This document shows, piece after piece, positions 1 through 5,360 of a stretch of 5,360 bases of DNA; the first letter of the stretch is position 1, and each line of letters starts with the position of its first letter. The position numbers and the translations under genes were made by a program. The stretch comes from Rubrivivax sp. (lineage in GTDB: Bacteria > Pseudomonadota > Gammaproteobacteria > Burkholderiales > Burkholderiaceae_C), in assembly GCA_020851615.1 (NCBI GenBank), contig JADZCL010000286.1, positions 1 through 5,360 on the forward strand, in the 5' to 3' direction. The notes under the pieces are model-generated. The model searched no databases. It saw only the letters and a list, made by a program, of their open reading frames with translations, and had not been told where the DNA came from.

Positions 1-1514
1 AGATGCAGGGCGGCGGCAAGGGCGGTGCCTTCAGCTTCGGCAAGAGCAAGGCGCGCATGCTCGACGAGAGCAACAACACCACGACCTTTGCCGATGTCGC
101 CGGCTGCGACGAGGCCAAGGAAGAGGTGAAGGAACTGGTCGACTTCCTGAAGGATCCGCAGAAGTTCCAGAAGCTCGGTGGCCGCATCCCGCGCGGGGTG
201 TTGCTGGTGGGCCCGCCGGGCACCGGCAAGACGCTGCTGGCCAAGGCGATCGCCGGCGAGGCCAAGGTGCCCTTCTTCAGCATCAGCGGCTCGGACTTCG
301 TCGAGATGTTCGTCGGCGTGGGCGCTGCACGCGTGCGCGACATGTTCGAGCAGGCCAAGAAGAGCGCGCCCTGCATCATCTTCGTGGACGAGATCGACGC
401 CGTCGGCCGCCACCGCGGCGCGGGCCTCGGCGGTGGCAACGATGAGCGCGAGCAGACCCTCAACCAGATGCTGGTCGAGATGGACGGCTTCGAGACCAAC
501 CTGGGCGTGATCGTGATGGCGGCCACCAACCGGCCCGACATCCTCGACCCTGCGCTGCTGCGCCCGGGCCGCTTCGACCGTCAGGTCTACGTGACGCTGC
601 CCGACGTGCGCGGGCGCGAACAGATCCTCAACGTGCACATGCGCAAGGTGCCGGTGGGGCAGGACATCCGTGCCGACATCCTCGCGCGCGGCACGCCCGG
701 CTTCAGCGGCGCAGACCTGGCCAATCTCGTCAACGAGGCGGCGCTCTTTGCCGCGCGGCGCAACGCGCGCGTGGTCGAGATGATCGACTTCGAGCGCGCC
801 AAGGACAAGATCATGATGGGCCCCGAGCGCAAGTCCATGGTCATGCCCGAGGAGGAGCGACGCAACACGGCCTACCACGAGGCCGGCCACGCGCTGGTCG
901 CGCGCCTGCTGCCCAAGACCGATCCGGTGCACAAGGTGACGGTGATTCCGCGCGGGCGCGCCCTGGGCGTGACCATGCAGCTGCCCGAGGGCGACCGCTA
1001 CAGCATGGACAAGGAGCGCATGCTCAGCACGATCAGCGTGCTCTTCGGCGGACGCATTGCCGAGGAGGTGTTCATGAACCAGATGACCACCGGCGCGTCC
1101 AACGACTTCGAGCGTGCCACGCAGATCGCGCGCGACATGGTCACGCGCTACGGCATGACCGACGAGCTCGGGCCCATGGTCTACGCCGAGAACGAGGGTG
1201 AGGTCTTCCTCGGCCGCAGCGTCACCAAGACGACCAACATGTCCGAGGAGACGATGCGCAAGGTGGATCAGCAGATCCGCCGCATCATCGACGACCAGTA
1301 CGGCGTGGCGCGCAAGCTGATCGAGGACCACAAGGACAAGATGCATGCGATGGCGCAGGCGCTGCTCGACTGGGAGACCATCGACGCCGAGCAGATCGAC
1401 GACATCATGGCCGGCCGTCCGCCGCGTCCGCCCAAGGACTGGACGCCACCGGCCAACCGCAGCAGCGGGCCCACGCCGCCCGCTCAGGCCGATAGCGCGC
1501 CCGCCGCCGCCTGA
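1..1514 (+). CDS. ftsH: FtsH, ATP-dependent zinc metalloprotease (5' end outside window)
   Basis: FtsH is a membrane-anchored hexameric protease that unfolds and degrades misplaced membrane proteins and some soluble regulators on the cytoplasmic side. The window enters in frame (first full codon at base 3) just after the second membrane segment, at the MQGGGKGG linker, and shows 503 residues to the stop. In window numbering: Walker A GPPGTGKT 70-77, pore-loop FVGVG 103-107, Walker B IIFVDEID 125-132, second region of homology about 173-193 with likely arginine fingers R190 and R193, zinc motif HEAGH 292-296, and probable third zinc ligand D368 in GASND. All catalytic residues are intact. About 120 N-terminal residues (two membrane segments and the periplasmic domain) are missing, judged against remembered E. 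coli FtsH of about 644 residues. The tail after about 470 is rich in proline and alanine and poorly conserved. Identity is very secure. Confidence 0.98.
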   Translation, partial: MQGGGKGGAFSFGKSKARMLDESNNTTTFADVAGCDEAKEEVKELVDFLKDPQKFQKLGGRIPRGVLLVGPPGTGKTLLAKAIAGEAKVPFFSISGSDFVEMFVGVGAARVRDMFEQAKKSAPCIIFVDEIDAVGRHRGAGLGGGNDEREQTLNQMLVEMDGFETNLGVIVMAATNRPDILDPALLRPGRFDRQVYVTLPDVRGREQILNVHMRKVPVGQDIRADILARGTPGFSGADLANLVNEAALFAARRNARVVEMIDFERAKDKIMMGPERKSMVMPEEERRNTAYHEAGHALVARLLPKTDPVHKVTVIPRGRALGVTMQLPEGDRYSMDKERMLSTISVLFGGRIAEEVFMNQMTTGASNDFERATQIARDMVTRYGMTDELGPMVYAENEGEVFLGRSVTKTTNMSEETMRKVDQQIRRIIDDQYGVARKLIEDHKDKMHAMAQALLDWETIDAEQIDDIMAGRPPRPPKDWTPPANRSSGPTPPAQADSAPAAA

Positions 1515-1636
1515 AGTCTCTCCGCATCGCCGTTCAAACCGTCACATCTTCGGCGGCGGCAACGGTGATGGCGGCTGATGCGTGCAGGGAAAATCGCCGC
1601 GGGGTGCGACATGACCGCACGCGACGGAACGCGACG
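1515..1636 (+). other. ftsH-glmM spacer without folP
   Basis: This 122-base gap separates the ftsH stop from the glmM start. In many proteobacteria folP (dihydropteroate synthase, about 280 codons) lies here; none is present and no folP fragment is recognisable. I see no convincing promoter and no hairpin followed by a T-run, so glmM may be transcribed by read-through from ftsH. The only coding potential is a 20-codon frame at 1578-1640. A 5-base-pair hairpin (1604-1608 with 1616-1620) lies just upstream of the glmM ribosome binding site but is short enough to be chance. Confidence 0.7.
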
Positions 1637-1640
1637 ATGA
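1578..1640 (+). CDS. possible 20-codon leader ORF overlapping the glmM start
   Basis: An ATG at 1578 opens a 20-codon frame, preceded by GGTGA at 1564-1568 (nine bases upstream), a plausible Shine-Dalgarno core. Its TGA stop (1638-1640) overlaps the glmM ATG (1637-1639) in the ATGA arrangement typical of translational coupling. A second in-frame ATG lies at 1611. The predicted peptide is basic at its end and resembles nothing I know. It lies in the same frame as ftsH but is separated from it by two in-frame stops (1512-1514 and 1566-1568). An open frame this short often arises by chance in GC-rich DNA, so it is a weak candidate for a coupling leader rather than a confident gene. Confidence 0.2.
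   Translation: MRAGKIAAGCDMTARDGTRR
1626..1629 (+). promoter_or_regulatory. ribosome binding site deciding the glmM start
   Basis: GGAA lies seven bases before the ATG at 1637. The frame is open further upstream to GTG 1565 and ATG 1568, but those would add about 24 residues not found in GlmM proteins, whereas ATG 1637 puts FTDGIRG-type motif FGTDGIRG at residues 6-13, as in the family. Confidence 0.6.
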
Positions 1641-2968
1641 GCAGACAGTATTTCGGCACCGACGGCATCCGCGGTACCGTGGGGCAGCCGCCGATCACGC
1701 CCGACTTCATGCTGCGCCTGGGTCATGCCGTGGGGCAGGTCCTGCGGCGCAGCAATGAGCGCCCGACCGTGCTGATCGGCAAGGACACGCGCATCTCGGG
1801 CTACATGCTGGAGTCGGCCCTGGAGGCCGGCTTTGCTTCTGCCGGCGTGGACGTGCTGCTCAGCGGGCCGCTGCCCACGCCGGGTGTGGCCTATCTCACG
1901 CGTGCGCTGCGGTTGGATCTGGGTGTGGTGATCAGCGCCTCGCACAACGCCTTCGGTGACAACGGCATCAAGTTCTTCTCCGCACAGGGCGAAAAGCTGC
2001 CCGACGCCTGGGAAGCCGATGTCGAGGCCGCGCTGACACGGGCACCGACCTGGGTCGACTCGGCGACGCTTGGCCGCGCGCGGCGACTCACCGACGCGGG
2101 CGGCCGCTACATCGAGTTCTGCAAGAGCACGGTGCCCCACAACCTCTCGCTGCGGGGCATGAAGATCGTCGTCGATGCCGCGCACGGTGCGGCCTACCAC
2201 GTCGCGCCGGAGGTCTTCCACGAACTGGGTGCGGTCGTCGTTTCGATCGGCGTGCAGCCCGATGGCCTGAACATCAACCAGGGCGTGGGTGCCACTGCGC
2301 CGGCAGCCCTCGTGCAGGCGGTGCTGGAGCACGGGGCGGACTACGGTGTCGCGCTCGACGGCGATGCGGACCGCCTGCAGATGGTCGACGGCCAGGGGCG
2401 GCTCTACAACGGCGACGAGCTGCTCTACGTGATGGCCGCCGACCGTCTGGCCAAGGGTGAGGCCGTGCCTGGCGTGGTCGGCACCCTGATGACGAACATG
2501 GCGGTCGACGTGGCTCTGCAAGGCCTATGCATTCCGCTCGTGCGCGCCAAGGTCGGCGACCGCTACGTGCTCGAGGAGCTCGCGCGCCGTGGCTGGCAGC
2601 TTGGTGGCGAAAGCTCGGGCCACCTGCTGGCGCTGGATCGGCACACGACGGGCGACGGCATCGTCAGCGCCCTGCAGATCATGCAGGCCATCCGCCGCAA
2701 TGGGCGCACGCTCGCCGGCCTGCTCGACGGCGTGACGCTGTTCCCGCAGACGATGATCAATGTCCGCCTGCGCGAGGGCCTTGACTGGACCTGCAGCCGC
2801 AGCCTGGACGACGCACAGCGCCGCGTGACGCGCGACCTGGGTGATGGCGGCCGCGTCCTCATCCGCGCCAGCGGCACCGAGCCCGTGCTGCGCGTGATGG
2901 TCGAATCGCGCGATGCCGAGCTCGGCCGCCGCTGCGCCGAGCACCTGGCCGCGGCCGTGCAGGCCTGA
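1637..2968 (+). CDS. glmM: GlmM, phosphoglucosamine mutase
   Basis: GlmM interconverts glucosamine-6-phosphate and glucosamine-1-phosphate in the cytoplasm, the step between GlmS and GlmU toward UDP-N-acetylglucosamine for peptidoglycan and lipopolysaccharide. The 443-residue product matches the usual length (E. coli 445). Visible motifs: GTDGIRG 7-13; active-site loop SASHN 100-104 with the phosphorylated serine expected at S102; metal-binding loop DGDADR 241-246; sugar-binding GESSGH 324-329; C-terminal phosphate-binding RASGTEP 410-416. These represent the four domains of the alpha-D-phosphohexomutase family in order. The family loop normally reads SASHNP; here residue 105 is alanine (codon 1949-1951). 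All residues expected to bind metal or phosphate are present, so the enzyme is probably active. It is preceded by ftsH without folP and followed, after 140 bases, by the pst operon. GlmM rather than phosphomannomutase is favoured by the N-terminal and DNGIKFF sequences. Confidence 0.97.
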   Translation: MSRQYFGTDGIRGTVGQPPITPDFMLRLGHAVGQVLRRSNERPTVLIGKDTRISGYMLESALEAGFASAGVDVLLSGPLPTPGVAYLTRALRLDLGVVISASHNAFGDNGIKFFSAQGEKLPDAWEADVEAALTRAPTWVDSATLGRARRLTDAGGRYIEFCKSTVPHNLSLRGMKIVVDAAHGAAYHVAPEVFHELGAVVVSIGVQPDGLNINQGVGATAPAALVQAVLEHGADYGVALDGDADRLQMVDGQGRLYNGDELLYVMAADRLAKGEAVPGVVGTLMTNMAVDVALQGLCIPLVRAKVGDRYVLEELARRGWQLGGESSGHLLALDRHTTGDGIVSALQIMQAIRRNGRTLAGLLDGVTLFPQTMINVRLREGLDWTCSRSLDDAQRRVTRDLGDGGRVLIRASGTEPVLRVMVESRDAELGRRCAEHLAAAVQA

Positions 2969-2980
2969 GCATCACGCGGC

Positions 2981-3026
2981 CGCACGCGTGAGCGTGCGAC
3001 CCCTGTGCCGCGCGTGAGCGTGCGGC
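2981..3026 (+). terminator. tandem GTGA-loop hairpins after glmM (possible terminator or RNA-stability element)
   Basis: The first hairpin has a perfect 7-base-pair stem (2981-2987 with 2992-2998) closed by the tetraloop GTGA (2988-2991), which as RNA is a GNRA loop; two more G-C pairs form beyond one C-A mismatch. The second (about 3007-3026) has the same GTGA loop at 3014-3017, a 3-base-pair inner stem, a two-base bulge and a 4-base-pair outer stem. Neither is followed by a T-run, so neither is a textbook intrinsic terminator. The position, 12 bases after the glmM stop and 13 before the Pho box, suits insulation of pst from glmM transcription or 3'-end protection of glmM mRNA. The structure is seen in sequence; the function is inferred. 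Confidence 0.4.
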
Positions 3027-3031
3027 CCCTG
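2985..3031 (+). repeat. two direct copies of a 21-base repeat, 26-base period
   Basis: Bases 2985-3005 and 3011-3031 are identical at 20 of 21 positions; the one difference is A2999 against G3025. A five-base spacer separates them. The similarity extends leftward as GCCG before each copy, with a two-base indel. The core of each copy is GCGTGAGCGTGCG followed by four C and TG. It lies between the glmM stop and the pst promoter and probably arose by tandem duplication. Confidence 0.85.
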
Positions 3032-3038
3032 CCCCACG

Positions 3039-3056
3039 CTGTCACGAAGCCGTCAC
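3039..3056 (+). promoter_or_regulatory. Pho box (PhoB binding site) of the pst operon
   Basis: CTGTCAC (3039-3045), four bases GAAG, then CCGTCAC (3050-3056). This matches the known PhoB site design of two CTGTCAT-like 7-base repeats spaced by four bases (11-base period); the halves match the consensus at 6 and 5 of 7 positions. PhoB bound here would replace a -35 contact and activate transcription when phosphate is scarce. The site lies 52 bases before pstS and exactly 10 bases before a plausible -10 element, the spacing known for E. coli pho promoters. Only one such box is seen; no second box lies 22 bases upstream. Confidence 0.85.
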
Positions 3057-3066
3057 ACACGCTTTC

Positions 3067-3072
3067 TACAGT
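3067..3072 (+). promoter_or_regulatory. -10 element of the PhoB-dependent pstS promoter
   Basis: TACAGT matches TATAAT at four of six positions, including the first T, second A and last T. It begins after a 10-base gap from the Pho box. No good -35 hexamer is present, as expected for a PhoB-activated sigma-70 promoter. Transcription would start near 3079, giving a leader of about 30 bases. Confidence 0.55.
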
Positions 3073-3098
3073 TCTGTTCAGCCTGATGAGCTGTCAAC

Positions 3099-3103
3099 GA
3101 GGA
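3099..3103 (+). promoter_or_regulatory. strong ribosome binding site of pstS
   Basis: GAGGA ends five bases before the ATG at 3109. It is the best match to a Shine-Dalgarno sequence among the complete gene starts in the window, which suits the high amount of binding protein needed relative to the channel. It supports the ATG at 3109 over the in-frame ATG at 3130. Confidence 0.75.
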
Positions 3104-3108
3104 CTGTC

Positions 3109-4158
3109 ATGAATCGAGTTGTGAACCGGATGTTGGGCCGCCTGGGCGGTGCCCTGCTGCTGTGTGGCCTGACCGGCGCTGCCGCGGTTGCGCAGGATGC
3201 GACCGGCGCCGGTGCCACCTTCCCGGCACCGGTCTATGCCAAGTGGGCCGATGCCTATCACAAGGCCACCGGCACGCGCATCAACTATCAGCCGGTCGGG
3301 TCGGGCGCCGGCATCCGCCAGATCAAGGCCAGGACGGTGGATTTCGGTGCGAGCGACATGCCGATCAAGGATGAGGAACTGGCGCGGGATGGCCTGCTGC
3401 AGTTCCCCACCGTCATCGGGGGCGTGGTGCCGGTGTTCAACATCAAGGGCATCGGCGCCAATCAGCTGCGGCTCACTGGCGCCGTGCTGGGTGATATCTA
3501 CCTGGGCCGGATCACGCGGTGGAACGATGCTGCGCTGGCGGCGCTCAACCCCGGCCTTCCGCTGCCCGACGCCGACATCGCCGTCGTGCGGCGCGCCGAT
3601 GGCTCGGGCACCACCTTCATCTTTACCAACTACCTCTCGAAGGTAAATGCTGAGTGGAAGACCCGCGTCGGTGAAGGAACGGCCGTCAACTGGCCCGTTG
3701 GCGCAGGCGGCAAGGGCAACGAGGGGGTGGCCGTCTTCGTGCAACGGCTGCCCAACTCGATTGGCTATGTCGAATACGCCTACGTGAAGCAGAACCGCTT
3801 GAGCTTTGCGTTGCTGAAGAATCGCGAGGGCCAGTTCGTGGCACCCGGCGACGACAGCTTCAAGGCCGCGGCGGCCGGCGCCGACTGGCAGCGCAGCTTC
3901 TTCCAGATCACCACCGACCAGCCGGGCAAGGATGCCTGGCCGCTGACCAACCCCACCTACGTCCTGATCCCCAGGAACCCCGACAAGCCGCAGGCCGCGG
4001 CCGCTGCGCTGCGCTTCTTCGACTGGGCGTACGCGCAGGGCGACGCGACGGCCGGCGAGCTCGACTACGTGCCCCTGCCCGACGCCGTCAAACAGCTGGT
4101 GCGACGTCACTGGGAGCAGATCAAGGACGGCGCGGGCAAACCCGTGCGGGCTCTCTGA
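3109..4158 (+). CDS. pstS: PstS, periplasmic phosphate-binding protein
   Basis: PstS captures inorganic phosphate in the periplasm and delivers it to the PstCA channel; it also feeds the PhoR/PhoB signalling state. The 349-residue product has a signal peptide: basic start (R3, R7, R11), hydrophobic stretch about 12-27, and a probable cleavage AVA-QD after residue 28, leaving 321 residues, the length of mature E. coli PstS. Phosphate-contacting residues known from the E. coli structure are visible: T37-F38 in [10 protein letters not shown]65, D83 in GASD, and R162 to T168 in RRADGSGT. The family signatures FPTVIGGVV (99-107), GGKGNEG (200-206), IGYVEYAY (218-225) and KFFDWAY-like FFDWAY (303-308) are all intact. 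Cys19 is not in a proper lipobox, so a soluble protein is expected. It leads the operon, with a Pho box upstream and pstC 46 bases downstream. Confidence 0.98.
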   Translation: MNRVVNRMLGRLGGALLLCGLTGAAAVAQDATGAGATFPAPVYAKWADAYHKATGTRINYQPVGSGAGIRQIKARTVDFGASDMPIKDEELARDGLLQFPTVIGGVVPVFNIKGIGANQLRLTGAVLGDIYLGRITRWNDAALAALNPGLPLPDADIAVVRRADGSGTTFIFTNYLSKVNAEWKTRVGEGTAVNWPVGAGGKGNEGVAVFVQRLPNSIGYVEYAYVKQNRLSFALLKNREGQFVAPGDDSFKAAAAGADWQRSFFQITTDQPGKDAWPLTNPTYVLIPRNPDKPQAAAAALRFFDWAYAQGDATAGELDYVPLPDAVKQLVRRHWEQIKDGAGKPVRAL

Positions 4159-4204
4159 GCGGCTGTGCCACGGCGTACCGGTCTGCTGCCGAATTGCTTG
4201 TCAC

Positions 4205-5179
4205 ATGTCTGTCTCCGCGTGCTCGCGCCTGGTCCGTCCCGCCCGTCACGGCACCTGGGCCGAGCGGCTGTTCGCCACTCTTGCGCAGGGGGCGGCGTGG
4301 CTGACGCTGGCGTTGTTCGTGGGCATCGTGCTCTCGCTGCTGCATGGGGCGTGGCCGGCAATGCGCGAGTTCGGACCGGCGTTCGCCTGGACCGCCCAGT
4401 GGGACCCGGTGCGGCAGCAGTTCGGCGGCCTGGCGATGATCTACGGCACGCTTGCGACCTCGCTCATCGCGCTGGTCATCGCGGTACCGGTCAGCCTGGG
4501 CATCGCCGTCTTCCTGACCAAGATGTCGCCGCGCTGGCTCCAGCGCCCGCTGGGGACCGCCATCGAGTTGCTGGCGGCCGTACCGTCCATCGTCTACGGC
4601 ATGTGGGGCCTGCTGGTGTTTGGCCCCGTGCTTGCGCGCCATGTGCAAGCGCCACTGCAGGCCGCAGTGGGCAAGCTGCCGCTGCTGGGGGCGCTGGTCT
4701 CGGGGCCGCCGGTGGGCATCGGCATCCTGCCGGCAGGCATCATCCTGGCGATCATGGTGATTCCCTTCATCGCCGCGGTGATGCGCGACGTGTTCGAGCT
4801 CACCCCGCCCATGCTCGAGGAATCGGCCTACGGCCTGGGGGCCACCACATGGGAGGTGGTCTGGCAGGTGGTACTGCCCCATACCCGCAGCGGCGTCGTC
4901 GGCGGCATCATGCTGGGCCTGGGGCGGGCACTGGGTGAGACCATGGCCGTCACCTTCGTCATCGGCAACACGAATCAGCTTGGCTCGCTGTCGCTGTTCG
5001 AGCCCGCCAACAGCATTACCTCGGCGCTGGCCAACGAGTTTGCCGAGGCCGAGGCCGGTTTGCACCAGTCGGCACTGATCTACCTCGGGCTGGTGCTCTT
5101 TGCCATCACCTTCGTCGTGCTGGCGCTCTCCAAGTTGCTGCTCCTGCATCTGCGCAAGGGCGAGGGACAACGCGCATGA
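4205..5179 (+). CDS. pstC: PstC, phosphate ABC transporter permease
   Basis: PstC pairs with PstA to form the inner-membrane channel of the PstSCAB importer. The 324-residue product is close to E. coli PstC (319). A basic N-terminus (about 1-22) precedes hydrophobic segments at about 28-48, 80-105, 120-145, 172-195, 228-255 and 288-315, giving the expected six membrane spans. The ABC permease coupling loop that contacts the ATPase runs about 205-225 (ESAYGLG, ending LP). Family signatures include [17 protein letters not shown] (120-136), [15 protein letters not shown] (184-198), [12 protein letters not shown] (240-251) and [17 protein letters not shown] (271-287). No clear Shine-Dalgarno sequence precedes ATG 4205, and I see no better in-frame start upstream after the pstS stop, so translation may be weak or depend on pstS. 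The stop overlaps the pstA start. Confidence 0.97.
   Translation: MSVSACSRLVRPARHGTWAERLFATLAQGAAWLTLALFVGIVLSLLHGAWPAMREFGPAFAWTAQWDPVRQQFGGLAMIYGTLATSLIALVIAVPVSLGIAVFLTKMSPRWLQRPLGTAIELLAAVPSIVYGMWGLLVFGPVLARHVQAPLQAAVGKLPLLGALVSGPPVGIGILPAGIILAIMVIPFIAAVMRDVFELTPPMLEESAYGLGATTWEVVWQVVLPHTRSGVVGGIMLGLGRALGETMAVTFVIGNTNQLGSLSLFEPANSITSALANEFAEAEAGLHQSALIYLGLVLFAITFVVLALSKLLLLHLRKGEGQRA
5162..5167 (+). promoter_or_regulatory. ribosome binding site of pstA inside pstC
   Basis: GAGGGA lies eight bases before the ATG at 5176, within the last codons of pstC. Together with the four-base ATGA overlap this supports the pstA start and coupled translation of the two permease subunits. Confidence 0.65.
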
Positions 5180-5360
5180 GTCCCGACGGTACCGGCACGG
5201 CGACGACGGCCAGGTCGACCGTGACGGCCGTCCGCCTTGCGCTGCAGCGCCGGCGCCAGCGTCGCAACCGGCTGGCCCTGGCGCTTTCGGCTGCAGCGAT
5301 GGCGTTCGGTGTCTTCTGGCTGCTGTGGATCCTGCTGCAGACGCTGCAGCTGGGGCTGGG
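5176..5360 (+). CDS. pstA: PstA, phosphate ABC transporter permease (3' end outside window)
   Basis: PstA is the second channel subunit of the PstSCAB phosphate importer. Only 61 codons and two bases are in view. The visible N-terminus has a threonine- and alanine-rich start (residues 1-19), a strongly basic stretch (R25 to R32), and then the first membrane span from about 33 to 57. The stretch [23 protein letters not shown] (in pieces: RNRLALALS and [12 protein letters not shown]) closely follows E. coli PstA around its KNRIALTLS and MAFGLFWLIWIL. The ATG overlaps the pstC stop as ATGA, which implies a single transcript and coupled translation. The family is about 280-300 residues, so most of the protein, including its coupling loop, lies beyond the edge. 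PstB and PhoU are expected next but cannot be seen. Confidence 0.93.
   Translation, partial: MSPDGTGTATTARSTVTAVRLALQRRRQRRNRLALALSAAAMAFGVFWLLWILLQTLQLGL

Noticed and set aside
1604..1620. Five-base-pair hairpin upstream of the glmM ribosome binding site
   Set aside because: A 5-base-pair stem with a 7-base loop is expected by chance in DNA this GC-rich, and no alternative pairing partner suggestive of a switch was found.
1565..1636. Upstream GTG/ATG starts (1565, 1568) for a longer GlmM
   Set aside because: The extra 24 residues have no counterpart in GlmM, and ATG 1637 has a ribosome binding site at the right distance and gives the family N-terminus.
1484..2521. Long open frame on the minus strand (345 codons) opposite glmM
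   Set aside because: It is rich in His, Arg, Gln and Ala with no recognisable domain, and it runs opposite a clear GlmM. Such frames are normal mirror images of genes with GC-rich third codon positions.
3154..3168. Possible lipoprotein signal around Cys19 of PstS
   Set aside because: The residues before the cysteine are Leu-Leu-Leu; a lipobox needs a small residue directly before Cys. A standard signal peptidase I site AVA-QD fits better.
3094..4110. Minus-strand open frame opposite pstS
   Set aside because: The plus strand encodes a complete PstS with intact ligand-binding residues; the antisense translation shows no family features.
4121..5170. Minus-strand open frame of 349 codons opposite pstC
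   Set aside because: The translation is dominated by His, Gln, Arg and Asp, a typical shadow of a hydrophobic membrane protein; PstC on the plus strand is unmistakable.
1..5360. Mobile elements, CRISPR arrays, tRNA or rRNA genes, phage or defence genes
   Set aside because: None is seen: no spaced repeats, transposase-like frames, terminal inverted repeats or RNA-gene motifs, and codon use looks uniform across the five genes.

Overview
The window is a GC-rich piece of a bacterial chromosome carrying five same-strand genes: the 3' part of ftsH, complete glmM, pstS and pstC, and the first 61 codons of pstA. The proteins closely resemble proteobacterial orthologues. The order ftsH, glmM, pstSCA, the very GC-rich third codon positions and the FtsH tail (a proline-rich stretch after the ATPase/protease) suggest a betaproteobacterium, probably of the order Burkholderiales. 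This assignment is inferred from gene order and remembered family sequences, not from a search.

Layout. Bases 1-1514 encode the cytoplasmic AAA+ ATPase and zinc-protease part of FtsH; its membrane anchor lies upstream of the window. Bases 1515-1636 are a short spacer where the usual neighbour folP is missing; it holds only a possible 20-codon open frame whose stop overlaps the glmM start. Bases 1637-2968 are glmM (phosphoglucosamine mutase). Bases 2969-3108 are the most information-rich non-coding stretch: a 21-base direct repeat that folds as two hairpins with GTGA loops, then a Pho box (7-4-7 spacing), a plausible -10 element exactly 10 bases beyond it, and a good ribosome binding site. Bases 3109-4158 are pstS, 4205-5179 pstC and 5176 to the edge pstA, with pstC and pstA overlapping by four bases.

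How it works together. FtsH and GlmM are housekeeping functions (membrane-protein and regulatory-protein turnover; synthesis of glucosamine-1-phosphate for peptidoglycan and lipopolysaccharide). The second half is the high-affinity phosphate importer: PstS binds phosphate in the periplasm, and PstC and PstA form the channel. The ATPase PstB and the regulator PhoU are expected just downstream but are not in view. The Pho box indicates that the pst operon has its own PhoB-activated promoter, separate from glmM transcription.

I found no undescribed system here; this is a core-genome region. The points worth a second look are small: the missing folP, an alanine replacing the near-universal proline in the GlmM active-site motif, the paired GTGA hairpins, and extra CTGTCA-type half-sites lying over the pstS and pstC start codons.
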